Positions 1-7,432 of a stretch of 64,000 nt of DNA are shown piece by piece. Numbering within the stretch: position 1 is the first letter of the stretch; each line of letters opens with the position of its first letter. Source of the DNA: Alloyangia pacifica (lineage in GTDB: Bacteria > Pseudomonadota > Alphaproteobacteria > Rhodobacterales > Rhodobacteraceae); the NCBI RefSeq assembly GCF_003111685.1, contig NZ_CP022194.1, positions 1-64,000 on the forward strand, written 5' to 3'. The notes under the pieces are model-generated. The model worked only from the letters and a program-made list of their open reading frames with translations. It ran no database searches and was not told the DNA's origin. Both the position numbers and the translations under genes were made by a program.

Positions 1-550
1 GATTCAAACGGCGAAACTCAGACGCCTCGATCAGAGCGGTCAAATCCCGATTCCGAAGCGACTGGATCTTCTCCTGCGGGGGTAGTTTGCAATAGCGGGA
101 CGGTACTCCGGCGTTCTTGAGAATTTTCTTCGCAACGTCGATTCCAAGCGTCATCTCGCCCGGTTTGTAAGGAGCCCAGGCCTGCCAGGGAAGGGACTTG
201 GCATGATCCTTGTTGGTGAGCAGCAAGGGGAACTGATGTCCCCAGGTCATTGTGTGCAGGGCCGAGATGCACATTTTCTCGAGTCGCCGCAGGAGACGCC
301 CCTGCTCTTTCCTGTTGAGATCGTGGTATGGGCTCATGGGGAGGTAATAGACCGTGCCCCAGTTGCCTTGCTCGTTTTGGCTCTCGGGCACACGGCGATG
401 CAGATCGAAACTGTACCCGACGTAGAGATAACCGACGCCTATGATGATATAGATCCCTGGCCCCTTCGGGAGCTTGGCGAGGTGGAAACTTGGCAAGATG
501 CGGTAGAGCCGGGAAAAGAGGCCGATGGGAAAAGCTGCGTGGAGCAACAC
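1..550 (-). CDS. GIY-YIG nuclease-like protein, C-terminus beyond window edge
   Basis: An open frame runs off the left edge on the minus strand. It has no ATG at its head: a stop lies just upstream, and the best start is GTG at 550, preceded by an AAAAGGA box about 9 bases away. The first 50 residues contain GIY (about 32-34) and YVG (about 43-45) with a following Arg-rich stretch (HRR), and a Glu at about 91. This is the order of the GIY-YIG endonuclease signature. At least 183 codons are visible. The part after about residue 110 matches no domain I know. It lies 44 bases downstream of the AAA+/M41 gene on the same strand, so the two are probably co-transcribed. GIY-YIG proteins cut DNA in repair, homing and restriction; which applies here cannot be read from sequence. 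Confidence 0.7.
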   Translation of the reverse strand, partial: MLLHAAFPIGLFSRLYRILPSFHLAKLPKGPGIYIIIGVGYLYVGYSFDLHRRVPESQNEQGNWGTVYYLPMSPYHDLNRKEQGRLLRRLEKMCISALHTMTWGHQFPLLLTNKDHAKSLPWQAWAPYKPGEMTLGIDVAKKILKNAGVPSRYCKLPPQEKIQSLRNRDLTALIEASEFRRLN

Positions 551-594
551 GAAAGGTGTTCCTTTTCTGGTCTTGGGAGGTGGGAGAGATGGAC

Positions 595-2655
595 TTAGCC
601 GCGGTCAGAGATCTGGCCGAGCCATGGCATCAGCTCCTCGGCCGTCATCTCGCGCTGGAGGAGCAGAGCCTCGGAGAGCCGCACGAGCAGCTCCCGGTAC
701 GGTGCAAGGAGGTCCTGGGCCTGCTGCTCGAACTGGAGGAGCTTGGCCCGCAGGCGGGCCTGCTCCGCCTCGGGAAGCCGCGCGGGGTCCGGCGCGCCAA
801 GCCAGGCCGGGCCGTGGATGCCGAGACCCGCTTGCCTGTCGAAAAACAGCTGCAGGCGGGTGGCGCGCTCGAGATCACTGCCCGGACCGCCGCCGCTGCC
901 GGCACCGACATCACCGAGCACCAGGCGCTCGGCGGCGCGACCGGCGAGGAGGATTGTCAGCTCGATCTCGAAGTCTTGGGCCGTGCCCTCCCGGATGGCG
1001 GATCTCGAAAAGGTCTGCCCCATCTCTGCCGACATCACCACGCGCTCGACAGCGGCGGCGCCGAGCAGCCGCGCTGCGACCAGGGTGTGCCCGGCCTCGT
1101 GCAGCGCGATGCGGCGCTCGAAGGCCGGGTGGTTTGGCCGCCCGCCGCCCAGCTGCGCCGCGAACAAGTCGGCATCGAAGGGGACCCCGTCGCGGCGGGC
1201 CGCGGCCCTCGCCGCGCGAAGCGTTGCGTCGATCTCAGCCGGCGTCCGGCCGGCGCAGAGCCGCGCCAGGGGCGTCACGTCTGCGGCACCGGGAAACACC
1301 TGCCGGAGCATGTGGGCAATCTGCGCGAGCGGCGGCCTCGTGAGCTCCACGATCTGGTCGAAGCGGCCAGGCCGGATGATCGCAGGATCGAGCGTGTCTA
1401 CGGCATTGCAGGCCCCAACCAAAATGGTGCCGTCGAGTGCAAGGAACTTGTCGATTTCTCGGAGCAGCGTATTGATCACCTGGCGGCGGTAGTTGCTGTT
1501 GCGCTCGCTGTCCTTGGCATCCCGGGCACCAAATGAATCGATCTCGTCAAGAAAAACAATGCAGGGACGGCGCGCGGCCGCGTCTGAGAATGTCTTGAGC
1601 ATGGCCCCGAGCATATCACCGAGATGGCCGCGTGATTGCCATTCGCCAGCGCTGGCAATGACAATTTCCACATCCGCCGACCGCGCGATGGCCTGCGCCA
1701 ACACGGTCTTGCCAGTTCCTGGCTCGCCGTAAAGGAGTAGGGATCTTGGGACCTCCGACCAACACGCCGCACCCGCTTTGCATGCCTGAATATCCACAGC
1801 GAGGTCTCCCGCCATGCGATGCGCGGGAGACGACCCGCCAATTTCTTCGAGGGTGAGGCCGTTCTGGCGCATGGAACGAGCAGGTAGCACCATCTTCTGC
1901 AGCGCATGGGCAGCCTCGCGTGCCGAAGACGCCCGCAGGGCCATGACTATAGATGGGTGATCGAGCTGCGCCAGAGCGGCGTCATCAGGCAGGAGGCGCA
2001 GGACAGCCTCGCGCTCCGGCGCGTCCGAAACGTTGTAGAGCTCGCAGATCAGGACGAGCATGATGATGCGATTAATGGGTGCGAGGCGTTCCGCATCTGG
2101 CAGGATGCGCTGGAGAGGTTCAGACAGCTCCAGTCCGTCGGGTAGTAAGATCAAAATGGGGGCCGACAAGGGCAGCGCTTCGCTGATGCGATTTTCAAAG
2201 GCGGCCTGCTGCGCCTTGGAAACTTCCCCGGTGTTCTGGCTGTCGGGCTTGCAGAGCTGGAGGACCGGCCCACTCGGACGGTGCGGGCTGCGCGTGTAAA
2301 CCTGCACGTCTGGAGGCAGCACGCCGTGTTTCAGAAGATACTCGATGAGGGACAGTTCGCGCGGCTTGATGCCGACCCACATGGTCACGCCTCCAGGGCG
2401 CAGCAGCCGATCCTGAAACCTTTCCTCGGGCCCGAAGCTGGCGGCCATGCGAATGAGCATGAGGAGGCGGCCGGCGTGCGTGGTTACGATGTTGCGTTCC
2501 GTCCGAGAAGACCGCGTGCCGCCGCTATCGCCATCCCAGACCTCGATCGGGGCGACGGCTTCGCTGTCGACGCTTTCACTCAGGCGTCGGATCAGTGTGA
2601 CGGTATATGGCATCCAGGCTGGCGGATAATCATCGGGGGGTGAGGTATTGGTCAT
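595..2655 (-). CDS. Soluble FtsH-like AAA+ ATPase with M41 zinc-protease domain
   Basis: The 686-residue protein has a poorly conserved N-terminal region (1-270), an AAA+ module and a C-terminal metalloprotease. Visible motifs are Walker A GEPGTGKT at about 310, Walker B IVFLDEID at about 366, the second-region-of-homology motif RPGRFD at about 428, zinc motif HEAGH at about 519, and a downstream Asp in GSDLERAT that fits the third zinc ligand of FtsH. No membrane segment is present, unlike true FtsH, so it should be cytosolic. It probably unfolds and degrades proteins using ATP. The ATG at 2655 has a GGAG ribosome site. It heads a likely two-gene unit with the GIY-YIG gene, which suggests a regulated nuclease-protease pair. 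The substrate is unknown. Confidence 0.85.
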   Translation of the reverse strand: MTNTSPPDDYPPAWMPYTVTLIRRLSESVDSEAVAPIEVWDGDSGGTRSSRTERNIVTTHAGRLLMLIRMAASFGPEERFQDRLLRPGGVTMWVGIKPRELSLIEYLLKHGVLPPDVQVYTRSPHRPSGPVLQLCKPDSQNTGEVSKAQQAAFENRISEALPLSAPILILLPDGLELSEPLQRILPDAERLAPINRIIMLVLICELYNVSDAPEREAVLRLLPDDAALAQLDHPSIVMALRASSAREAAHALQKMVLPARSMRQNGLTLEEIGGSSPAHRMAGDLAVDIQACKAGAACWSEVPRSLLLYGEPGTGKTVLAQAIARSADVEIVIASAGEWQSRGHLGDMLGAMLKTFSDAAARRPCIVFLDEIDSFGARDAKDSERNSNYRRQVINTLLREIDKFLALDGTILVGACNAVDTLDPAIIRPGRFDQIVELTRPPLAQIAHMLRQVFPGAADVTPLARLCAGRTPAEIDATLRAARAAARRDGVPFDADLFAAQLGGGRPNHPAFERRIALHEAGHTLVAARLLGAAAVERVVMSAEMGQTFSRSAIREGTAQDFEIELTILLAGRAAERLVLGDVGAGSGGGPGSDLERATRLQLFFDRQAGLGIHGPAWLGAPDPARLPEAEQARLRAKLLQFEQQAQDLLAPYRELLVRLSEALLLQREMTAEELMPWLGQISDRG

Positions 2656-2704
2656 TATGAACTCCGGTATGGATCACCGGGAATACTGCTGTGCGCGACC
2701 GCCT

Positions 2705-2760
2705 GCACGAATATTTTTTCGCAAAAACAATAGCTTATATTTTCATTTTTTCGCATAATT
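2705..2760. promoter_or_regulatory. AT-rich promoter region with direct repeats upstream of the AAA+/M41 gene
   Basis: A strongly AT-rich stretch in otherwise GC-rich DNA contains two exact copies of ATTTTTTCGC at 2713-2722 and 2745-2754. They are 32 bases apart, about three helical turns. It lies 50-100 bases upstream of the minus-strand start at 2655 and is a reasonable place for a promoter and a repressor operator. No clean -35/-10 pair can be assigned. Confidence 0.45.
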
Positions 2761-2921
2761 GAAAATCGGTCCCCGGCTGGAAACGCCTTGTGATGCTGAA
2801 CGGAGAGTCCTTCTCGTCCCGGCAATCTCGCGTCGTCGGGTCGGCCGGGTTTGCGAATTTAGAAGAAGCGAGAAAGATTTTCGTAGTCTTCGACATCCAG
2901 CAGGACAGAATCGGGCATCCC

Positions 2922-3527
2922 CTAGCGCCACATTCTGGCGGCGATGTCCTGCTCTTCGCGGCCGACGGCATCGGCGTAGATCGCGGTGGTGCTGAGCTGG
3001 GCATGGCCGAGCCAGCGCTGCAGCATGTGTGAGGGCACGCCCTGGACCACGGCATGCACACCGAAGCCGTGCCTGAGGCCCTTGGGCGAGCGGTGCGGCG
3101 CATCGGGGAGGCCCGCCTCGATCATGACTCCCTTCACGATCTGCCAGACCCGCACGCGGCCGAGGTTCCAGATCGGCAAAGCGGCCTTCTTTCTGGACCG
3201 CTGCGCCTCGCGAATGCCATGCGCGGTGTTGAGCGTGTCGAGATACTCCGCCGGCACCGGGACTGACCGGAAGATCACCTTTTGCCGCCCGGACGCATCC
3301 TTGCGCTTCTTCAGGGACCGGAGCGTGATGCTGCCGCCGGAGAGGTCGACGCGGGCCGGGGTGATCTCCAGGAGCTCGGACGGCCGGCAGCCGGTCCAGT
3401 GCAGCATCTCGCAGAGCGTGCGGTCGCGGGCCGGCTGCCGACGGGCTGCGCCGAGGAAGGCGGCGCGCTCCTCGGCGTTGAGATAGAGGCGGTTTCCGGA
3501 GGGGTCGTGCAGGCGCATTTCAGACAT
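2922..3527 (-). CDS. Minimal tyrosine recombinase/integrase
   Basis: This is a DNA strand-exchange enzyme of the phage-integrase family, only 201 residues from the ATG at 3527 (the frame is open upstream, but 3527 begins the homologous part). The catalytic residues are visible: R48 (GCRPSE), Lys in the LKKRK turn near 73-76, K149-x-x-R152 (KGLRH, with Lys in the usual His place), H175 (LGHAQLSTT) and Y184. It has almost no N-terminal core-binding domain and lacks the extra helix insertion typical of integron IntI. It is transcribed away from the repeat-punctuated region at 3.6-17.8 kb, and its start codon is 86 bases from the palindromic site at 3614-3642. It may act on that site and its relatives. 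Confidence 0.85.
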   Translation of the reverse strand: MSEMRLHDPSGNRLYLNAEERAAFLGAARRQPARDRTLCEMLHWTGCRPSELLEITPARVDLSGGSITLRSLKKRKDASGRQKVIFRSVPVPAEYLDTLNTAHGIREAQRSRKKAALPIWNLGRVRVWQIVKGVMIEAGLPDAPHRSPKGLRHGFGVHAVVQGVPSHMLQRWLGHAQLSTTAIYADAVGREEQDIAARMWR

Positions 3528-3613
3528 GGTGAGCAGATTGCCCGAATTCTGTTTACTCGGGAAGCACCAAGGCGGCCGCAGCGCCCGGGGACGGAGGTCC
3601 GGGGCGGCGCTGG

Positions 3614-3642
3614 AGTAAACACTATTACCAATAGTGTTCACT
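3614..3642. repeat. Palindromic recombinase core-site candidate (attI-like)
   Basis: AGTAAACACTATT (3614-3626), ACC, then AATAGTGTTCACT (3630-3642) form a 13-bp inverted repeat with one mismatch. Read as 11-bp arms around a 7-bp centre, it has the geometry of a tyrosine-recombinase core site. It sits between the recombinase gene and the accessory region. The right arm recurs at 9057-9069 (identical) and 17829-17841 (one change). An operator for the recombinase gene is an alternative reading. Confidence 0.55.
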
Positions 3643-3645
3643 TCT

Positions 3646-3777
3646 TAGGTGACACTTGGCAAAGACAGATGTGTTGGTGCTCGAGAGCGCCCGGTAGATC
3701 GGCCATTCGCCGGGTGACCTAGACCGTCACCGCCGAAGCTTTGTAGGGGCGCCCGCGACGCTCGCCCCTGTCACCTA
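3646..3777. repeat. Inverted and direct GGTGAC motifs beside the att-like site
   Basis: TAGGTGACA at 3646-3654 and its exact reverse complement TGTCACCTA at 3769-3777 bound a 132-bp stretch. It also contains GGTGAC at 3713-3718 and GTCACC at 3726-3731. This could be a miniature-element remnant or accessory binding sites for the recombinase. Confidence 0.4.
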
Positions 3778-3987
3778 GTCTTTGTCCTTCTCGTCGCGCG
3801 ACTGGCGCAGCCAGCTGAAGATTCCCCCGAAAACAGTCACCACCACGATGCACAACACAACAGTGACGACCATGCCCGGACCGTCGAGATTTGGAGCGCC
3901 GGGCGGTGATACGAACCGGAGGTACGCGATCAGGGCGATGCCGATCAGCAGCCCGAGACAGCTGGCGATTGTGAGATCCTTGGCCAT
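3775..3987 (-). CDS. Small membrane protein with two predicted transmembrane segments
   Basis: This 70-residue protein is read from the ATG at 3987, chosen because AAGAGG lies 5 bases upstream. Two hydrophobic stretches (about residues 7-25 and 40-60) are separated by a short Pro/Gly-rich loop and followed by a charged tail ending DEKDKD. It belongs to no family I recognise. It follows the secreted-protein gene at 4060-5370 on the same strand after about 70 bases, so the two could be one transcript, read towards the att-like site. The function is unknown. Confidence 0.55.
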   Translation of the reverse strand: MAKDLTIASCLGLLIGIALIAYLRFVSPPGAPNLDGPGMVVTVVLCIVVVTVFGGIFSWLRQSRDEKDKD

Positions 3988-4059
3988 GGTATCCTCTTGT
4001 AGCAGGTCGTCCCCTGCCTCACGGCGAGCCTGACGCACGCGAGGCCGGATCGGTAGGCC

Positions 4060-5370
4060 TCAGCCCTTAATCATCCACGTGTAGAAATCGGTGTTGTCGC
4101 CTAGCATGTTCAGGAAACGCACAAAGGCGGACGTCCAGTGTTCGTTGGCGACCTGTGGCACGAGCCAGAGGTCGGCATTGCGCTCTATGGTGATCCGCCA
4201 GCTTTGGAAGACGCGCTCCGCCTGCAGCGCAGTCTCGATCTCAGACAGGTCATAGGCCAGCACCAGAACGTCGTCCGCACTGCTGCCCTTGTTCTCCCCC
4301 GGTGCCCAGGCCAGCAACCAAGGTCCGTCCTGGTCCGGCGCCCCGATCCTCTCGGCAACGTCTGGCTTGTGCCGACTGAGGTAGTAATCGGCTGCCTGCT
4401 GCAGCGTGTCGCTGCCCTCGCGCCAGTCGTAGCGCGCGATGGCCTCCTCACAGGGAATGCCCGATCCTTCCTTGGAAACGCCGTCATATCCTTTACCCGC
4501 GCCCTCCGCCTTCGATTCCACGGGCCAGATCGTTGCGACCTGTCGGTTCGGCCCGAAGCCGCGCCCCGCTTCGACTTGGACAGTCTCCATGGCTTGCGAG
4601 AAAGCCTCGCAGAGCAGTGTCGCACGTTTGGAGAGGGAGCCATCGGGGGAACGGGGAAAGGCGACAACTCCGACGCCGGCGTAATCGCCCATCTTCAAGT
4701 CCTGCATAGGCGCGAACAACCGTGACGCGCGCAACCCGCGCAACGCGAAGTCGGGCCAAAAGTCCGGCCCCGAGTTCTGTCCGGGGTCTGATCCGGTCAC
4801 CAACGCCATTTCGGTGAGCGTCCCCCCCGACAGGATGGGGTAGAGCTCGCCATCGGTAGCTTGCATTATGACTATATCCGAGAACGGGATCATCGGGGTG
4901 GGCTGCGTATAGCCAAAACCGTCCGTGGGCGACTTCACGAAAGGATCATCGCTCCCGATGATCACCCCGTCGGGCGCCATGTCGATGACCCGATCCCAAC
5001 GGAACAGGTCACGCGCTGGTCCGATGGTTTCGAGAGGCAGAGACCGCAGGTCGATGGCCTGCGGATCGGTCAGGACAGACAGTTCGGATGCATTGGGCAA
5101 GCGGTCCAGCCCAGCGTCCTCGAAGATGGCGTTCAGCGCATCGGAACAGTCGGGCGCCCGGCTTCCTGCCAACAGCTCCGTGAGACTGTCGTCATCAAGA
5201 ACCTGCACCAGCGCCCCGGTTTCCCCCATCCGCCAGAGCACTCCGCAGGGATCGCCTCTCAAGGCAGTATCCGCCGCGGCCGGTGCAACGAAGGCCACGA
5301 TTCCGAACAGCAATCCGGAGAGCGGGCCGCAAAGGGACCCGGACAGGGCATTGACCGAGCGCATGGACAT
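4060..5370 (-). CDS. Secreted protein of unknown function
   Basis: This 436-residue protein has an N-terminal signal peptide: a hydrophobic segment GLLFGIVAFVA, then a probable cleavage after PAAA. The start at 5370 follows an AAGGA box; a second ATG two codons later is also possible. The mature part has several Cys residues (for example DPCGVLW and APDCSDA) and no motif I can name. It is probably periplasmic or secreted. It lies between the att-like site at 3614 and the repeat at 5551, reading towards the recombinase, which is opposite to what a classical integron cassette would show. Confidence 0.65.
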   Translation of the reverse strand: MSMRSVNALSGSLCGPLSGLLFGIVAFVAPAAADTALRGDPCGVLWRMGETGALVQVLDDDSLTELLAGSRAPDCSDALNAIFEDAGLDRLPNASELSVLTDPQAIDLRSLPLETIGPARDLFRWDRVIDMAPDGVIIGSDDPFVKSPTDGFGYTQPTPMIPFSDIVIMQATDGELYPILSGGTLTEMALVTGSDPGQNSGPDFWPDFALRGLRASRLFAPMQDLKMGDYAGVGVVAFPRSPDGSLSKRATLLCEAFSQAMETVQVEAGRGFGPNRQVATIWPVESKAEGAGKGYDGVSKEGSGIPCEEAIARYDWREGSDTLQQAADYYLSRHKPDVAERIGAPDQDGPWLLAWAPGENKGSSADDVLVLAYDLSEIETALQAERVFQSWRITIERNADLWLVPQVANEHWTSAFVRFLNMLGDNTDFYTWMIKG

Positions 5371-5550
5371 CACTTCCTTATCGACGAACACATCGATGAG
5401 TGTGTCGAAACGACTGCCTCACCTAGCGTCACCCCGAGTAAACCTAAGTTGTTATAGCCGATTCGGGAACATGAACGCCGCCCCGTCCATGACGGCTCGG
5501 CGCGATGCCTGCGTCAACGAGAAGCTCATGTTCAGCGCGCCTTCCCTCTA

Positions 5551-5605
5551 CTTAACACTTTGCCCTCCGCTCAATCGTGAGCCTGCGAGCATCAGTCTTG
5601 GCCAT
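5551..5605 (+). repeat. 55-bp repeat, copy A (attC-like)
   Basis: A 55-bp segment starting CTTAACACTT matches 9005-9059 without gaps at 44 of 55 positions. After this point the two copies diverge completely. It begins with RYYYAAC-like TACTTAAC, and its reverse strand ends in GTTAAGT, which fits the integron core GTTRRRY. It lacks the AATAGTGTTYACT end found in the other copies. It lies in the 313-base gap between the secreted-protein gene and the glycosylase gene; nothing else was seen in that gap. Confidence 0.6.
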
Positions 5606-5683
5606 TTGGCTAACCGTGCAGACTGCGGCACGCGCCTGACCGTGCGAGTGCCTAGGAAGCCGCCGCAACGACGTTGCGGTGCG

Positions 5684-6523
5684 TTATACCGCGTCATGTG
5701 GAGGGACCGACCACCATCGGACAGGCGCCCCGCCGAGTTCCCCGAGTGCAAGGTTTACGCGCTCCAAGGGGTTCCTGCGTTTGAAGACCTCAGCGCTCCT
5801 CGGATGGCCACTGTCGACGATGGCAGATCGATTGCAAACCGGATCGGCGGCGCAGAAGGCCTCTCTGGCGTCCCCCCCAAGGAGCAGAAAGATCATGGGC
5901 TGATCGCTTTTGGCCAGTTTCTTCAACAGGTAGTCCAGCACCGGCTTCCATAAGCTTCGATGTGCAGCGAGATGTTCATCTCCCGTCCGGGTCCAGGCCG
6001 AGTTCACAAACAGGACGCCCTCTCCTGCAAGGGCATTAAAGTAGGCGCTTGGTTCCGGAAATGCGAACTTTGGCCTTCCAACCAACTGCGACCAGCCTCC
6101 AGGCCGAAACATTCCGGCATGATCAGGCTGTGTAGCCCAAGCGGCGAGCATCAATGGCTTGAGGCTCTTTGCCAGCGCTTGCGGGGGTATTCCGGCGTTC
6201 CAACTCCCGTCCTCGAAAGCCCGTCCGGTGGCCTCAGCGATAGCCGGATAGGGGTCTTGGCCAAGAACCACGACCCGGACGTTTTCGGGCTCGATCCCGT
6301 CGAAGGCGCGCCCGACGTGCGCCTCCCGGGGCGCGCCCGGCAAGATTGCGTCTCTGCGCCCGGGCCAGATGAGCGCATTGTCGTCGATCTCGAGGTTCGC
6401 CGGGATCGCGTTGAAGTTCGGATCGGGACAGTCGCGGAAGAAGTCCTGCCAGCGAGACCCCGCAGGCAGGTCTTCACGCCAACGCGCGTAGTGCTCGCGC
6501 ATACGGTCCGACAACAATGCCAT
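5684..6523 (-). CDS. Uracil-DNA glycosylase superfamily protein
   Basis: This 279-residue protein, from the ATG at 6523 with AGAGG upstream, contains VVVLGQDPYP (about residue 90), which matches motif A of family 1 uracil-DNA glycosylase (GQDPYH), with Pro in place of the final His. A late SGHPR stands where family 1 has HPSPLS. Family members excise uracil from DNA. The overall sequence is diverged from housekeeping Ung, and the tail after SGHPR is unusual, so the substrate could differ. It is divergent from the next gene and lies in a segment bounded by the 55-bp repeats. A role in DNA repair, in plasmid maintenance or against phage with modified bases are all possible. Confidence 0.75.
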   Translation of the reverse strand: MALLSDRMREHYARWREDLPAGSRWQDFFRDCPDPNFNAIPANLEIDDNALIWPGRRDAILPGAPREAHVGRAFDGIEPENVRVVVLGQDPYPAIAEATGRAFEDGSWNAGIPPQALAKSLKPLMLAAWATQPDHAGMFRPGGWSQLVGRPKFAFPEPSAYFNALAGEGVLFVNSAWTRTGDEHLAAHRSLWKPVLDYLLKKLAKSDQPMIFLLLGGDAREAFCAADPVCNRSAIVDSGHPRSAEVFKRRNPLERVNLALGELGGAPVRWWSVPPHDAV

Positions 6524-6699
6524 GCCTCTTGTCTCCTTCGCTCCGAAGCTTCGAGCACCGTATACGCGAAGAAAAGACGCGACGACCCTAATCTCACCAG
6601 AGACGCCAGTGCGTGCTGCCTTCACTAATTGACTTTTCAAACCATATTAGTGATGATGAAACATTTTGGAGATTCCTTATCACGTTAAATGGGTGTGCC

Positions 6700-7383
6700 A
6701 TGCTTGGAATGGAAAGACTGAAGAAGCTCAAACTGACGGTTGCGCAGACGAGCTACCTGCTCGAACTCCCCCCCGAGCTCATCGCCGAAGCGGCACGGGC
6801 AGAGGAAACACCGCAGTGGCTCGAATACTGTTTGGCTAAAATGGAAGCTGAACACGTAGAGGACGCCGAGATCTTCGAGTATCTCCGCCTCGGCATCGAG
6901 TTTACCGGGGATTCCTGGTCCGCACAGACGGCGCGTGCGGCGGTGCCAATACTGGTCGACCAGGCACGCAAGGGGCAGATACTCAGCTATCGAGATCTGG
7001 ACGCAGAGTTGCACCGTCGAAATCCCCAGCGAACTCCGACAGGAACCCTGCCGAAACTCGCGAAGCCGCTCGGTCTGCTGGGGGAGGTCGTGGACCATGT
7101 GCGGCGGGAGGCGCGGGACTCCAGTTCGCAGGTCTCCGAGAAGTATGCCCACCTCCCACCGCTCGAGACCATTGTCGTTCGCGGAAACTCGGGCCTTCCC
7201 GGAACAGGCGCAGATGGCTTCCTGGTCAACTATCTGGACGACATGGGGGAGAGCGATGTCGAAGAGCGGATGCACGTCGAGCGGAAGGCCCTTTATCGCA
7301 AGGCCCAGGCGGACGTCTTTGCGCACGAAGACTGGGATATTCTTCTCGATCTCGTGAAAAAGACTGGCGGTGCAGGGGCGTAA
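6700..7383 (+). CDS. Protein of unknown function in a DNA-metabolism module
   Basis: About 227 residues. The start is uncertain: ATG at 6700 or 6709; the frame is open back to 6613, and an AT-rich promoter-like stretch fills 6625-6690. The C-terminal half has a recognisable pattern (ILSYRDL, LPKLAKPLGLLGEV, then PPLETIVV and SGLPGTG) that I associate with small, poorly described proteins near phage and restriction genes, but I cannot name the family. It ends at 7383, where a fragment resembling the C-terminus of the next gene begins in another frame. It is co-oriented with the GIY-YIG/exonuclease gene 45 bases downstream and probably co-transcribed with it. Confidence 0.65.
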   Translation: MLGMERLKKLKLTVAQTSYLLELPPELIAEAARAEETPQWLEYCLAKMEAEHVEDAEIFEYLRLGIEFTGDSWSAQTARAAVPILVDQARKGQILSYRDLDAELHRRNPQRTPTGTLPKLAKPLGLLGEVVDHVRREARDSSSQVSEKYAHLPPLETIVVRGNSGLPGTGADGFLVNYLDDMGESDVEERMHVERKALYRKAQADVFAHEDWDILLDLVKKTGGAGA

Positions 7384-7432
7384 CTGGGGCATCGTCTCCG
7401 GCCGCGACTGGAAGCGTATCGAGAAGAAGTGA
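7379..7432 (+). pseudogene. Remnant of the C-terminus of a paralogous exonuclease gene
   Basis: Seventeen codons ending in TGA read RNWGIVSGRDWKRIEKK. They closely match the end of the downstream protein (GNWGIVSGCSWRDIRKG, ending at 8940). The frame has a stop shortly upstream and is not the frame of the 6700-7383 gene, so the rest of the paralogue is gone. The TGA overlaps the GTG start of the next gene (GTGA), a relic of translational coupling. Confidence 0.6.

Noticed and set aside
7366..7383. Programmed -1 frameshift at GAAAAAG joining the 6700 gene to the C-terminal remnant
   Set aside because: The remnant is in the +1 frame, not -1, and it matches the downstream protein's end, so a fossil explains it better.
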